From: Cellulophaga algicola DSM 14237
GTDB taxonomy: Bacteria; Bacteroidota; Bacteroidia; Flavobacteriales; Flavobacteriaceae
DNA length: 64,000 bases
Assembly (NCBI RefSeq): GCF_000186265.1
Contig: NC_014934.1
Span: 372,001 to 436,000, forward strand
Direction: 5' to 3'
The translations under genes and the position numbers were made by a program. The notes beneath the pieces are model-generated. The model saw only the letters and a list, made by a program, of their open reading frames with translations. It had not been told where the DNA came from and ran no database searches. Positions 1-10,254 of the stretch are shown here, piece by piece. Positions within the stretch are counted from its first letter, which is position 1; the number at the start of each line of letters is the position of its first letter.

Positions 1-3000
1 CTACCCCAGAAGATTGTAATGATGGAGGTACTATACGCGTACAAGTATTAAATGCATTGCCAAATTACGGGTATGAACTTCGTTTAGACGATGGCACCAA
101 TGGTGGTGATGGTTCTCTAATCAGTACTCATCCTACCATAAATGATAATTCTTATGATTTTACAGGATTAACTGCAAATGATTACATTGTAATTACAACG
201 ACACAAGATGGTTGTGCAGATACTCAAAATATCACAGTAGCTAGTATTGAAGAACTTGATCTAGTAGCGGTAACTTCAGAAAATATTACCTGTACTGCGG
301 GTATTGTAAATTTATCTGCCTCTGGCGGACTTCCAAGTCCTATCTATGAAATGGCTATTTACAGTAAAAATGGCGTGCCTTTATATGGTGATGAAGCAGC
401 TGTACCCGATGCGGCCTTCACTGAAAATTCTAGTTTCTTCTTTGGTTATAGAGGTTCTCCATTAACCTACTACCCAGGAGAAGAAGGTGATTACACCTTT
501 ATCTTAAGAGACGGTAATGGTTGTTTTGGAATCTCTAATTCGGTTCGTATAGAAGATTTAGGTGCGCCAGAAATAACCCCAACTCATAGTACAATAACCT
601 GCGCAGATTCTGCAACGGCTACACTAAGTGTTGGAGTAACTGGCGGAACCGCTCCTTATCAATACAGTTTAGATGGCGGTACGACCTACCAATCTCCAAA
701 TACGTTTAACAATTTAGCAGCAGGCATATATACGATTACTGTAATGGATTCTAGTGGAGAAACAGCAGCAACAGGTTGTATAACTAGTTTTGATTATGAG
801 ATAGACCAACCTTTTAGATTAAATGCATCTGCAGCTATATTAGAAGATGCCTCTTGTAATCCTGCTGGTGCTCTTGTAAAAATACTAAACCCTTCTGGTG
901 GTGATGGTACGTACGAATACAGTTTTGATGGCGGGACTACTTTTACAAGTACTGCTTCTAGCTTATTGGCTCCTGGAGATTATGACTTGGTATTAAGAGA
1001 TGGTTTAGACTGTACGTATGAAATGAACCTTACAGTGCCAACAGCACCTGCAGATCCTAGTTTTACAAGTAGTATTGCTTATGATTGTGATGGATTAGGC
1101 ACCGTAACGATTACCCCTTCAAACACAACAGATTTTGAGTATACGTATCAACTAAACGGTACAGATAATGCACCGATTGATAATAATATTTTTACCGGAG
1201 TTAGTAACGGTTCTCAAACAGTTACCGTAGGATTTTCGGGTACCATAACTCCAGATCAAAGCACCTTATTCTTTGAAAACTTTGGAGCTGGCCTCTCTAC
1301 GAAAATAGCAGAAATAGGAACCGACTATTGTTACGAGCCACAAACTGGTGCAGCCACTGCTTGTAATCGTGGACCAGCAGGAATTTTAGTGAATGGTGAA
1401 TATACAGTTACCAATCTCGTAACCAACCCAATCCCAACCTTAAGAAGTCCAAATGACCATACAGGAATAACAGATGGTCGTTTCTTAGCTATAGATATTA
1501 GCACCTTTTCAGATGTATATCCATCTCCAGTATTAAATGGTATTTTGTGGTCTAAAAACGGAATAGAAGTACAACCTAACCTAGAAATTACCTTCTCTCT
1601 TTGGGCTTATAACTTAATGCAAGTTAGTGGAAGTGGTAACAATCCTGAAATGACCATAGAATTGGTTGATGGATCTGGTACTGTTATTTCTAGTGTTGCT
1701 ACTGCAGCAATTCCTAAAAACACTAATGCAGACGACTGGCATAACCGAACAGTTACTTTTAACCCCGGAGCGAACACCGTTGTGGGAATTGTTATCCGTA
1801 ACAATGTAAATAGTAATGATGGTAATGATTTAATTATAGATGATATACAAGCATCTCAAGCCCCTGAAGTTTGTGAAAAAACACAAGATGTAACTGTTAT
1901 CGTAGAAGATAATAAAGAGTTTTCTGCACGTTTATTAGGAACGTCAGATCCTAGTTGTAACGCTGGAAGCGACGGAAGCATACGTTTTGAAGTAACTAAT
2001 TTTGATGCCGTTACAGGTTTTGAATACTCTGTAGATGCCGGTACTACTTGGACAACTTCATTAGTTTCTCCAGTGACTACTGCTGCTACTTTAGCAGAAG
2101 GAGCATATACCGTACAAATACGAAAAATAAGCGATAATACCTGTATTACGACGGTAACGGCAAGCTTAACAGCGCCCGCAGCCATCATTCCTAGTTTGAG
2201 TCAGACTGCGGAATATACCTGCTTTAATACAGGTGGAACTTTAGAGGCAAGCGCTACAGGAGGTTCTCCTGGATATGAATATCAAATAGAAACTACATCA
2301 AATGTAATTGTTCGCGCATATCAAACAAATCCTTCATTCACCAATATTACAGAAGGAGATTATGTAGTTCGTATTAGAGACGCAAAAGGGTGTATTGTGG
2401 TAAGCACAGTTCCTGTAACTATAGATCGTTTTGATGATATTGATTTTGACCTTACCGCAACTTCTTGTTATGATGGCTTAAATAATGCTACAATTTTAGT
2501 TACTGTAAATAGTGGTAACGGAAATTATACCTTTAGAGTAGACGGTGGCGCATGGATCACCCCTACCCCAGCTACTGCTAACACACATACATTTACAGGT
2601 CTAGCAAATGGTAGTTATGATATAGAAGTTACAGATGCTTTTGGATGTATATCTGTTTTAAAAACTATTGACATTCAACTTAATTTAAATGCAACAGTAA
2701 CTACCGTAGATGTTAGCTCTTGTGGAGACGGTAGTATTAGCGTTACCGCAACAGGTGGTGATGGCAACTTAGCCTACGCTTTTGTTCCAACAACAACCCC
2801 AATAACCGCAGCAGATTTTAGTACAACAAATACATTTACGGTTGCAGCAGCAGATGCGGGCACCTATGATGTGTATGTTTGGGATAATGGTGCCGCAGAT
2901 CCACATTGCGAATATATGGAAACCGTTACCGTAGCCCCTGCAACTCCGTTAACCTTTACGGCAACACCAACAGATCCTGAATGCTATAATGGTCTTGGAA

Positions 3001-6000
3001 CACTAGCTGTTGAAGTAACTTCTGGTGTGGCACCCTATACCTATGAAATAATAGACTTAGACAATGCAGGAGCATCAAATGCTACAGATACAAACGTGAT
3101 TAGTACTACAAAAACGTTTTACAATTTAGCATCTGGAAATTATACCATTAACATTACGGATGCGAGTGGTTGTACGGTAACAACAACTCCTAATATTTTA
3201 ATTAATAACCCTGATGAGTTAACAGGAGAATATAGAGGTGTTTTACCTACGTCTTGTACGAGCACTGATCCAAATGAATATGGTTTTGAGTTTTTTAACT
3301 ACCCTACTACATTAGGTACTATAGAGTTCAGTGCAGATGGTGGTCTTACTTGGACAGCAGACAATACGGTTCCGGGTACATCGGATAGAATAACTGGTTA
3401 TTTATCTGGTGAAAGTGTTTACCCTTCTATGAGAACGGTAGATGGTTCTGGAAGTACAATTTGTCAAACAGACTTCCCTAGATATATAATTCCTTACCCA
3501 TTAGATAACTTAGATATTCAATTAACGGCTATTGTTGTAAATTGTAATGAGTTACAAGTAAAAGTACAAGGTACTGAAGGTACGCCAGGGTATGAATATG
3601 CATATTCAGACAATCCTTCTAATTTTGACCCTACTTTGGCTGTTTGGAATGCAGGTGGCACTACCAATGATTCATCAGGTACGGCAGTTACTGTAACCGC
3701 AGGTCATGGTAATTATGTATGGACAGGATTAATTCCTGGTAGAACCTATGTTTTTTATGTAAAAGATTTAAATGGGTGTGTACGTGAAAGCGATAGAAAT
3801 GTAAACGATATTATAGATCCTCTTCCATTAGCAATAGATTTTGTTTCTACACCTTCTTGTGACGGAGCTTCTAACGGTAGTATCACCTATACAATTACAG
3901 ATAATCAAACTCCTTTTGGTTCTCAATTTAGATGGGAGCTATTTGATATGTCTACAGGTAGCGCTACTTTAGTTACAGATAGTGGAGGAAACACAAGTTT
4001 TGTTTCTCCTCAGGATGTGAATATAACTGGTTTACCTGAAGGTGAGTACTTTATTCAGATAACAGAAATTGATGGAGCTACAGATACCTGTATATCCGCA
4101 TCAGAAAATTTATTGTTGGAAGAGTTAGCTCCTATAACAGCAACCTTAACTAAACTAGAAGATATTGCTTGTGCTAACCCAGGATTGATACGCGTTGATG
4201 CTATCACTGGCGGTGGTGGCACCTATACTTTTACGGTAACAGATCCTTCTGCTGTAGTAATAGCGACGGGTACAACAGACAATCCTCTTGAGATACCAGC
4301 TGGTTCTGTTGCAGGAGATTATGCGGTAAGCATCAGTGACCAATACGGTTGTGCTTATCCTTTAGGTACAGTTACTATGGCATTATCTGCACCTCCTACG
4401 ATTACCAGTGTAGCGGTAGATAACTGTAGCACCTCAGCTATAGTTACCATTAATACTACTATAGGAGATTCTTCAACCTTATTATACTCCATAGATGGAG
4501 GTGTTACGTATGTGAACAACTCAGGTGTCTTTACGAATGTAGCCGTAAATACCTATACTGTTTTTATAAAAGACGGTAATGGCTGTACAGCTTCAGATAC
4601 TGTAGAAGTATACCCTACCATACAAGCTTCAGCTACTTTAGAAGAAAGTTTAGGTTGTACCAATGATGCTGAAATTTTAATAAGCGCATCATCAGGTTCT
4701 GGTGCCTATGAATATGAAATTATAGATTCATCTAGTGGAATATTTACGGCAAGAACAGCATTTACGACACCAGCAACGGCCTTAATAAATACTGCAGATA
4801 CATATACCATAAGAGTATATGATACCAATACCGCTAGTCCAGAATGTTTCAGAACATTCACGGTAAATGTTCCTGTAGCCATACAACCAGACTTTACGGC
4901 AACACCAAAAGATGTTACGTGTAATGGTGCTTCAGATGGTACTATTGCAATTGCAGAAGTAAATAATGGTAATAATCCTTTAGGCTACACGATACTGCCT
5001 AATAACGGAAGTTATGACACAGCCACAAATTCATTTATAGGGCTTCCTGCAGCTACGTATGAAGTAACAGGAACAGGTCCTAACGGATGTATTACCTCTA
5101 GAACGACTATTGTAGTTGGAGAGCCAAATACCATTACGTTTGACCTACCAACAGTAAATAGATTTGGTTGTACAACAGACAATACCACCACTAATGCTAC
5201 TATTGTTTTAGATGCTTCTAGTATCTTAGGGGGTAGCACTACCTATGCTCGTTTTGAGTTTGAAAATGTTGCAACAGGTACTATTTTGCAAAACGGTACT
5301 GCAACAACCTATACGTATACAGATTTTGCCGGTGGCGATGTTATTGTTCGCGTGTTTGATTCTAAAGGTTGTAATGCACAGATGACCGTTACGGTTCTTC
5401 CTTATGACCAACTAATTTCAGCAGCTACAAGCGTTACAGAAGCTATTAGTTGTGCCAATCTAGGAGAAGATATCAGTGTTAATGTAACGAGTAGTCTTTC
5501 TACTTACGCTACAAATCCTGGAGATTACAGCTTTAGGTTGTTACCTTCTGGAGCCGCACAAGGATCTAATCTATTTTCAGATTTACCAACAGGAACGCAT
5601 ACCATTCAAATAACCAATACGGTTACAGGATGTGTGATTACCACGCAACATGTGGTAGCGGAACCGAACACTTTTAGTGTTGCTGTAGAAAAATTATCAG
5701 ATGTGATTTGCTTTGGTGATGATGGCAGTATCCGTTTGACCATGAGTGATGCTACCTATACCGGAAGTTATACCTATTCTATTTACAATACGAACGGTAC
5801 ACCTAATGACCCTAGTGATGACGGTGCTTCTATCTTTACTGATAACGTACCAAATGCGGGTCCAACTGCAGCAATTTTTATAGCCGCAGGAAACTATAGG
5901 GTTGAAGTTATTCAAGACGGACTACCAAACTGTCCGCAGAATAGAGTATTTAGTATTGCTACACCAAGCGCTCCAATAAGCCTAGCTCCTATTACTACGG

Positions 6001-8234
6001 AAGATGTAGGATGTACAAATGATCTAGGAACTGCTAATGTAGATCCAACAGGTGGATTAGCGCCATACACGATTACCTTAATCAATGAGGGTACGAGTAG
6101 TACGGTTGAAATTGCAACGAATGTAAATGCGTATCTATTTCAGAACTTACCTGCGGGTAATTATGCGGTGAATGTTGAAGATGCCCTTGGGTGTTCTATT
6201 CCTTTTGCTAATGCATTTGAACTAGTAGTACCAGATCCTATTACAGGAACTATGAGCAATACCAACTTGGTTTGTCAAGGAGATACAGATGCTTCTGTTA
6301 CGTTTAATTTAACTCCGAGAAATGTAAACTCTAATTACAGATATAGGTTGAATACATATAATGACGCAACAGGCACTACCTTATTACGTACTTCTGTTAG
6401 TCAAGTTTCAGCCACATTCAATAATCTTGCCGCTGGTTTTTATACTATTAGTGTTTTAGATGACATGAATTGTGATTTTGAATCAACGGTGGTAGAAATT
6501 GTAGATCCACTAGAGCCTGTAGGGTCTTTAGTAACCGTAGCTCCTTTAGGATGTACTGTAGATGCACAGTTGCAACTTACAGGAACAGGCGGTACAGCAC
6601 CGTATACTTGGAGTGTTGATGGGGCAACTTTTAATGCCATGAACGAAATTAATGGTAGTGATACGCACCTATTCCAAAATAGTACTGCAGGAACCTATAA
6701 GTACTTTATTCGAGATAGTTTTAATTGTATTTCAACTGTTTCTAATACCGTAGTGATAGATCCAATTGAAACTTTAACTCTTGCTGTAGACACCTCAGGA
6801 GCTGTTATTAACTGTAACGGAGAAAGTACAGCTGTAATAAGTGTGAGAGCAGACGGCGGATTAGGAAACTATCAATACGGACTATTTGCTGATGCAGGTT
6901 TAGTTACTGAGATAAGACCATATCAAATATCAGAAGTGTTCGCTGATTTACCAATGGGTACCTACTATGTAAATGTCCAAAGTAATGATTGTGAAGCCAT
7001 ATCTACCCTTATACAAATTACAGAGCCAACACCGCTAGTAGTGACTCCAGAAATAACGAACATAAGCTGTTTTGGAGAAAATGATGGAAGCGTTGTAGTG
7101 AATATGTCAGGCGGTACAGGTATATATCAATATGCAATTTCGCCAAATCTTAATAAGTTTGATGAGACAAATGAATTTAGCGATTTAGCTCCTGGTATGT
7201 ACACGATTATTGCGCAAGACAGAAATGGTTGTTTTGAACAATTAGAAGTTACCATTACAGAGCCTACCCTATTAGAATTTACAACCAGTACCACTCCAGA
7301 GATTTGTTTTGGTGATGAAGATGGTACTATTAATTTAACCATCAATGGCGGAACAGCGCCTTATAGTAGCAGTCTAAACTCTGATGCTGATGCCGATTTC
7401 GTAGCCGGATTAATAGCCTACCAAAACTTGGCAGCAGATACGTACACCGTATATGTCAAGGATGCTAATGGCTGTATTACCAATCAAACCGTAATTGTTG
7501 ATGCCGGAGCAAATTTAAATGCTACAGCAACCGTAATGTATGTATGCACAGGTGATACTCCTGAAAATAACTTAGAAATAGTGTTTGAAGATCCTACGGT
7601 AAGCGGCGACGTATTATATGGCCTTGATTCGGTAGATCCTAATGATTTTGTAATGGATTCTAACTTTACAAATATGAGTCCTGGAGCTCATTATGTAACT
7701 ATTGCCCATGCGAATGGATGTATCAGAACATTTAATTTTGTAGTAGAAGGTTATGAACCTCTTATGTTGAATCTTGAACAAAGGGGAATTAATGAAATTA
7801 CGGCTATTGCCACGGGTGGAAAAGAAGGATATACATTTTACTTCGATGATAGAGACAATGGAGATGATGACACTTTCTATATCAAACGAACAGATACCTA
7901 TGAAGTACGTGTAGTAGATGAAAATGGTTGCGAATCGGTATCTAGCATCTACATGGAATTTATAGATATTGAAATTCCAAATTTCTTTACTCCAGATGGT
8001 GATGGAACGAATGATTTATGGGTTCCTATAAATATAACTCAGTTCCCTGAAATCTATATTGTAATATTTGATCGTTATGGTAGAGAAGTTTATAAACTAA
8101 TTGATAACCCTAGCGGTTGGAATGGTTTGTATAAAAACACAGATTTACCAACAGGAGATTACTGGTATATAATTAAATTAAATGGAGAAGATGATACCCG
8201 CGAATTTGTAGGTCATTTTACACTTTATAGATAA
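1..8234 (+). CDS. Giant SprB-like repeat adhesin with T9SS type B C-terminal domain (5' end outside window)
   Basis: The reading frame is already open at base 3 and runs about 2740 codons to a TAA, so the N-terminus and signal peptide lie upstream. By eye there are roughly two dozen degenerate repeats of 80-110 residues, each with a GG-x-PY/F-x-YS-x-DGG block, then NLxAGxYTV and D-x-x-G-C, as in SprB-type repeats of gliding flavobacteria. Around bases 1250-1870 the pattern is broken by a different, beta-rich domain. The last 90 residues hold NFFTPDGDGTND and end in GHFTLYR, the gliding-motility-associated (type B) sorting domain of the type IX secretion system. I infer a cell-surface or secreted adhesin. 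The ligand is unknown. A strong hairpin follows the stop. Confidence 0.93.
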   Translation, partial: TPEDCNDGGTIRVQVLNALPNYGYELRLDDGTNGGDGSLISTHPTINDNSYDFTGLTANDYIVITTTQDGCADTQNITVASIEELDLVAVTSENITCTAGIVNLSASGGLPSPIYEMAIYSKNGVPLYGDEAAVPDAAFTENSSFFFGYRGSPLTYYPGEEGDYTFILRDGNGCFGISNSVRIEDLGAPEITPTHSTITCADSATATLSVGVTGGTAPYQYSLDGGTTYQSPNTFNNLAAGIYTITVMDSSGETAATGCITSFDYEIDQPFRLNASAAILEDASCNPAGALVKILNPSGGDGTYEYSFDGGTTFTSTASSLLAPGDYDLVLRDGLDCTYEMNLTVPTAPADPSFTSSIAYDCDGLGTVTITPSNTTDFEYTYQLNGTDNAPIDNNIFTGVSNGSQTVTVGFSGTITPDQSTLFFENFGAGLSTKIAEIGTDYCYEPQTGAATACNRGPAGILVNGEYTVTNLVTNPIPTLRSPNDHTGITDGRFLAIDISTFSDVYPSPVLNGILWSKNGIEVQPNLEITFSLWAYNLMQVSGSGNNPEMTIELVDGSGTVISSVATAAIPKNTNADDWHNRTVTFNPGANTVVGIVIRNNVNSNDGNDLIIDDIQASQAPEVCEKTQDVTVIVEDNKEFSARLLGTSDPSCNAGSDGSIRFEVTNFDAVTGFEYSVDAGTTWTTSLVSPVTTAATLAEGAYTVQIRKISDNTCITTVTASLTAPAAIIPSLSQTAEYTCFNTGGTLEASATGGSPGYEYQIETTSNVIVRAYQTNPSFTNITEGDYVVRIRDAKGCIVVSTVPVTIDRFDDIDFDLTATSCYDGLNNATILVTVNSGNGNYTFRVDGGAWITPTPATANTHTFTGLANGSYDIEVTDAFGCISVLKTIDIQLNLNATVTTVDVSSCGDGSISVTATGGDGNLAYAFVPTTTPITAADFSTTNTFTVAAADAGTYDVYVWDNGAADPHCEYMETVTVAPATPLTFTATPTDPECYNGLGTLAVEVTSGVAPYTYEIIDLDNAGASNATDTNVISTTKTFYNLASGNYTINITDASGCTVTTTPNILINNPDELTGEYRGVLPTSCTSTDPNEYGFEFFNYPTTLGTIEFSADGGLTWTADNTVPGTSDRITGYLSGESVYPSMRTVDGSGSTICQTDFPRYIIPYPLDNLDIQLTAIVVNCNELQVKVQGTEGTPGYEYAYSDNPSNFDPTLAVWNAGGTTNDSSGTAVTVTAGHGNYVWTGLIPGRTYVFYVKDLNGCVRESDRNVNDIIDPLPLAIDFVSTPSCDGASNGSITYTITDNQTPFGSQFRWELFDMSTGSATLVTDSGGNTSFVSPQDVNITGLPEGEYFIQITEIDGATDTCISASENLLLEELAPITATLTKLEDIACANPGLIRVDAITGGGGTYTFTVTDPSAVVIATGTTDNPLEIPAGSVAGDYAVSISDQYGCAYPLGTVTMALSAPPTITSVAVDNCSTSAIVTINTTIGDSSTLLYSIDGGVTYVNNSGVFTNVAVNTYTVFIKDGNGCTASDTVEVYPTIQASATLEESLGCTNDAEILISASSGSGAYEYEIIDSSSGIFTARTAFTTPATALINTADTYTIRVYDTNTASPECFRTFTVNVPVAIQPDFTATPKDVTCNGASDGTIAIAEVNNGNNPLGYTILPNNGSYDTATNSFIGLPAATYEVTGTGPNGCITSRTTIVVGEPNTITFDLPTVNRFGCTTDNTTTNATIVLDASSILGGSTTYARFEFENVATGTILQNGTATTYTYTDFAGGDVIVRVFDSKGCNAQMTVTVLPYDQLISAATSVTEAISCANLGEDISVNVTSSLSTYATNPGDYSFRLLPSGAAQGSNLFSDLPTGTHTIQITNTVTGCVITTQHVVAEPNTFSVAVEKLSDVICFGDDGSIRLTMSDATYTGSYTYSIYNTNGTPNDPSDDGASIFTDNVPNAGPTAAIFIAAGNYRVEVIQDGLPNCPQNRVFSIATPSAPISLAPITTEDVGCTNDLGTANVDPTGGLAPYTITLINEGTSSTVEIATNVNAYLFQNLPAGNYAVNVEDALGCSIPFANAFELVVPDPITGTMSNTNLVCQGDTDASVTFNLTPRNVNSNYRYRLNTYNDATGTTLLRTSVSQVSATFNNLAAGFYTISVLDDMNCDFESTVVEIVDPLEPVGSLVTVAPLGCTVDAQLQLTGTGGTAPYTWSVDGATFNAMNEINGSDTHLFQNSTAGTYKYFIRDSFNCISTVSNTVVIDPIETLTLAVDTSGAVINCNGESTAVISVRADGGLGNYQYGLFADAGLVTEIRPYQISEVFADLPMGTYYVNVQSNDCEAISTLIQITEPTPLVVTPEITNISCFGENDGSVVVNMSGGTGIYQYAISPNLNKFDETNEFSDLAPGMYTIIAQDRNGCFEQLEVTITEPTLLEFTTSTTPEICFGDEDGTINLTINGGTAPYSSSLNSDADADFVAGLIAYQNLAADTYTVYVKDANGCITNQTVIVDAGANLNATATVMYVCTGDTPENNLEIVFEDPTVSGDVLYGLDSVDPNDFVMDSNFTNMSPGAHYVTIAHANGCIRTFNFVVEGYEPLMLNLEQRGINEITAIATGGKEGYTFYFDDRDNGDDDTFYIKRTDTYEVRVVDENGCESVSSIYMEFIDIEIPNFFTPDGDGTNDLWVPINITQFPEIYIVIFDRYGREVYKLIDNPSGWNGLYKNTDLPTGDYWYIIKLNGEDDTREFVGHFTLYR

Positions 8235-8259
8235 AATAATACCTAAAATAATTTAATAG

Positions 8260-8306
8260 AAAACCGAATGAACCAGTACATACAGTTCATTCGGTTTTTA
8301 TTTTTT
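8260..8306 (+). terminator. Rho-independent terminator after the giant adhesin gene
   Basis: A perfect 14-bp stem (8260-8273 with 8285-8298) and an 11-nt loop are followed by a T-rich run, 26 nt after the adhesin stop codon. Confidence 0.88.
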
Positions 8307-8370
8307 AAAGTTTTCTGTAACAATTAGTCTCCTCATTCGTCAAACAAACACAACCTTAAATAAATAGATT

Positions 8371-9267
8371 TTGAATACCATATTATCTGTCTCTAACTTA
8401 ACAAAAAAATTCGGGTCCCTTGTCGCCGTCAATGATTTATCTTTTACTATAGAAAAAGGTAATGTTTACGGTATATTAGGACCTAATGGTAGTGGTAAAT
8501 CTACCACCCTAGGAATAGCTTTAAACGTCGTAAACAGAACTTCCGGTGAATTTAGTTGGTTCAATGGAAAGATTTCTACTCATGACGCATTAAAAAAAGT
8601 AGGCGCTATTATAGAAAGGCCTAATTTCTATCCGTATATGACGGCAGTTCAAAACCTAAAATTAGTTTGTAAAATTAAAGAGGTTCCGACCACAAAAATT
8701 GAAGAAAAACTAGAACTAGTCGGACTCCTAGACCGTAAAGATAGCAAGTTTAAAACGTATTCTTTAGGAATGAAGCAACGTTTAGCCATAGCCTCTGCTC
8801 TACTTAATGATCCTGAAATTTTAATTTTAGATGAGCCTACCAATGGCCTTGATCCTCAGGGAATACATCAGATTAGAGAAATTATTAAAAAAATTGCATC
8901 GCAAGGAACTACCATTCTCTTAGCATCACATCTTCTTGATGAGGTAGAGAAAGTATGTAGTCATGTCGTCATTCTTCAAAAAGGAGTAAAACTATATGCT
9001 GGAAGTGTAGATAATATGTTAGCGAGTCATGGTTTTTTTGAGCTTAGAACTTCGCAAGAACAAAATCTTATTACCTTTTTAGAAAGTGATGTAAGATTTG
9101 GAACGATCAAGAATGAAGAAGGTTTAATCACTGCTTACCTTAAAGAAGATTTACTCGCAGAAGAATTAAACAAATCGTTATTTGAAAAAGGAATTATACT
9201 ATCGCACCTTTCTAAAAGACGCGAAAGCCTGGAAGAACAATTCTTAACCTTAACAAAAAACGCCTAA
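8371..9267 (+). CDS. ABC-2 type exporter, ATP-binding subunit
   Basis: A 298-residue ATPase with Walker A GPNGSGKST (37-45), the signature region SLGMKQR in place of LSGGQ, and Walker B ILILDEPTNGLDPQG. The layout matches the BcrA/YxlF-like group that drives ABC-2 membrane proteins. No in-frame ATG lies near the N-terminus; TTG at 8371 gives MNTILSVSNLTKKFG, which aligns with the usual family start, so a TTG start is chosen. The permease gene follows after 37 nt and the two probably form a homodimeric exporter. It is not a good match to GldA of the gliding machinery, whose partners GldF and GldG are absent. The substrate is unknown. Confidence 0.92.
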   Translation: MNTILSVSNLTKKFGSLVAVNDLSFTIEKGNVYGILGPNGSGKSTTLGIALNVVNRTSGEFSWFNGKISTHDALKKVGAIIERPNFYPYMTAVQNLKLVCKIKEVPTTKIEEKLELVGLLDRKDSKFKTYSLGMKQRLAIASALLNDPEILILDEPTNGLDPQGIHQIREIIKKIASQGTTILLASHLLDEVEKVCSHVVILQKGVKLYAGSVDNMLASHGFFELRTSQEQNLITFLESDVRFGTIKNEEGLITAYLKEDLLAEELNKSLFEKGIILSHLSKRRESLEEQFLTLTKNA

Positions 9268-9304
9268 AACTTCATAGTCTACACCAACAAAAAAACAGTC
9301 TAAA

Positions 9305-10138
9305 ATGATACGTTTACTTCAAATAGAATTTATAAAACTTTGGAATAATAGAGCTAGTAAAGTTTTAATTCTAGCATACTTCTTCTTATTAACCACTATT
9401 GCACTTGCGGCTGCAATTAAATTTGACTTCGGTCCTTTTCAATTTCACTTGGCAGAACAAGGAATTTTTAACTTCCCTTATATCTGGCATTTTAACACTT
9501 TTATTACTGCCTTTTTTAAACTTTTCCTAGCCATAGTAATCGTTTCAATGATGGCAAATGAGTACAGTAATAAGACCATTAAACAAAACTTAATTGACGG
9601 GCTTTCAAAAAAAGAATTTATCCTTTCTAAATTTTTAACAGTACTTACATTTTCTTTGATATCAACACTTTTCGTTTTTGTTGTATCCTTGATTTTAGGC
9701 TTAGCTTATTCAGATTTTACCGAATTTTCTATAATTTTTTCTGATTTAGAATTTATACTAGCCTATTTCGTAAAGCTAATGGGATTTTTCTCTTTCTGTT
9801 TATTCCTTGGAGTTTTAATAAAACGATCTGCATTTGCATTAGGTTTTTTAATCTTATGGCAGATCATAGAGCTTTTTATTAGAGGAATTATCCGTTGGCA
9901 GTTATTTGATGGTAAGACTACCGACATTATTATGGGATTTTTTCCTTTATCTTCTATGTCTAATCTAATTAAAGAGCCATTCTCTAGATTTAAAGTGGTA
10001 CAAAGTGCTGCTGCAGAATTAGGTCAAAAACTTGAATTAAATTATCATGTACACTGGTATGAGCTTCTAATTGTAGTTTGCTGGACGGCTATTTTCATCT
10101 ATTTATCTTATGTATTATTAAAGAAAAGAGATTTGTAG
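9305..10138 (+). CDS. ABC-2 type exporter, membrane subunit
   Basis: A 277-residue hydrophobic protein with about six predicted membrane segments: one near residues 17-37, a pair spanning about 65-135, two more at about 145-195, and a last one near 250-270. It begins with a short amphipathic stretch typical of ABC-2 permeases. The gene lies directly behind the ATPase gene and ends before a large hairpin. It is inferred to be the transport partner of the upstream ATPase; the cargo cannot be read from sequence. Confidence 0.88.
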   Translation: MIRLLQIEFIKLWNNRASKVLILAYFFLLTTIALAAAIKFDFGPFQFHLAEQGIFNFPYIWHFNTFITAFFKLFLAIVIVSMMANEYSNKTIKQNLIDGLSKKEFILSKFLTVLTFSLISTLFVFVVSLILGLAYSDFTEFSIIFSDLEFILAYFVKLMGFFSFCLFLGVLIKRSAFALGFLILWQIIELFIRGIIRWQLFDGKTTDIIMGFFPLSSMSNLIKEPFSRFKVVQSAAAELGQKLELNYHVHWYELLIVVCWTAIFIYLSYVLLKKRDL

Positions 10139-10163
10139 TATATTGTAGCGTCTGAGAAACGCA

Positions 10164-10231
10164 ATGAAAATGACTATTGAAGTAACCAAAACTATACCCG
10201 CTATAGCATTGGTTACTTTACCTATTTTCAT
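10164..10231 (+). terminator. Large imperfect hairpin after the ABC exporter genes
   Basis: Nested inverted repeats: an inner 5-bp stem (10192-10196 with 10202-10206), a 9-bp stem (10181-10189 with 10209-10217), and an outer 8-bp match (10164-10171 with 10224-10231). The T-run is poor (TTTACCTATTTT), so this may be a terminator or another folded RNA element. Confidence 0.5.
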
Positions 10232-10254
10232 CTGAGCGATAAAAACAGCAACAG

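Noticed and set aside
1607-7345. Seven minus-strand open frames of 61-110 codons inside the giant adhesin gene
   Set aside because: They are shadows of a composition-biased repeat gene; none has a protein-like pattern.
57-8234. CRISPR-like or tandem DNA repeats in the adhesin gene
   Set aside because: The repetition is at protein level, with diverged units of 80-110 residues and no constant DNA repeat or spacer period.
8371-10138. Gliding-motility ABC transporter GldA/GldF
   Set aside because: The neighbouring gliding-type adhesin suggested it, but the ATPase resembles BcrA/YxlF types and no GldF/GldG pair follows.
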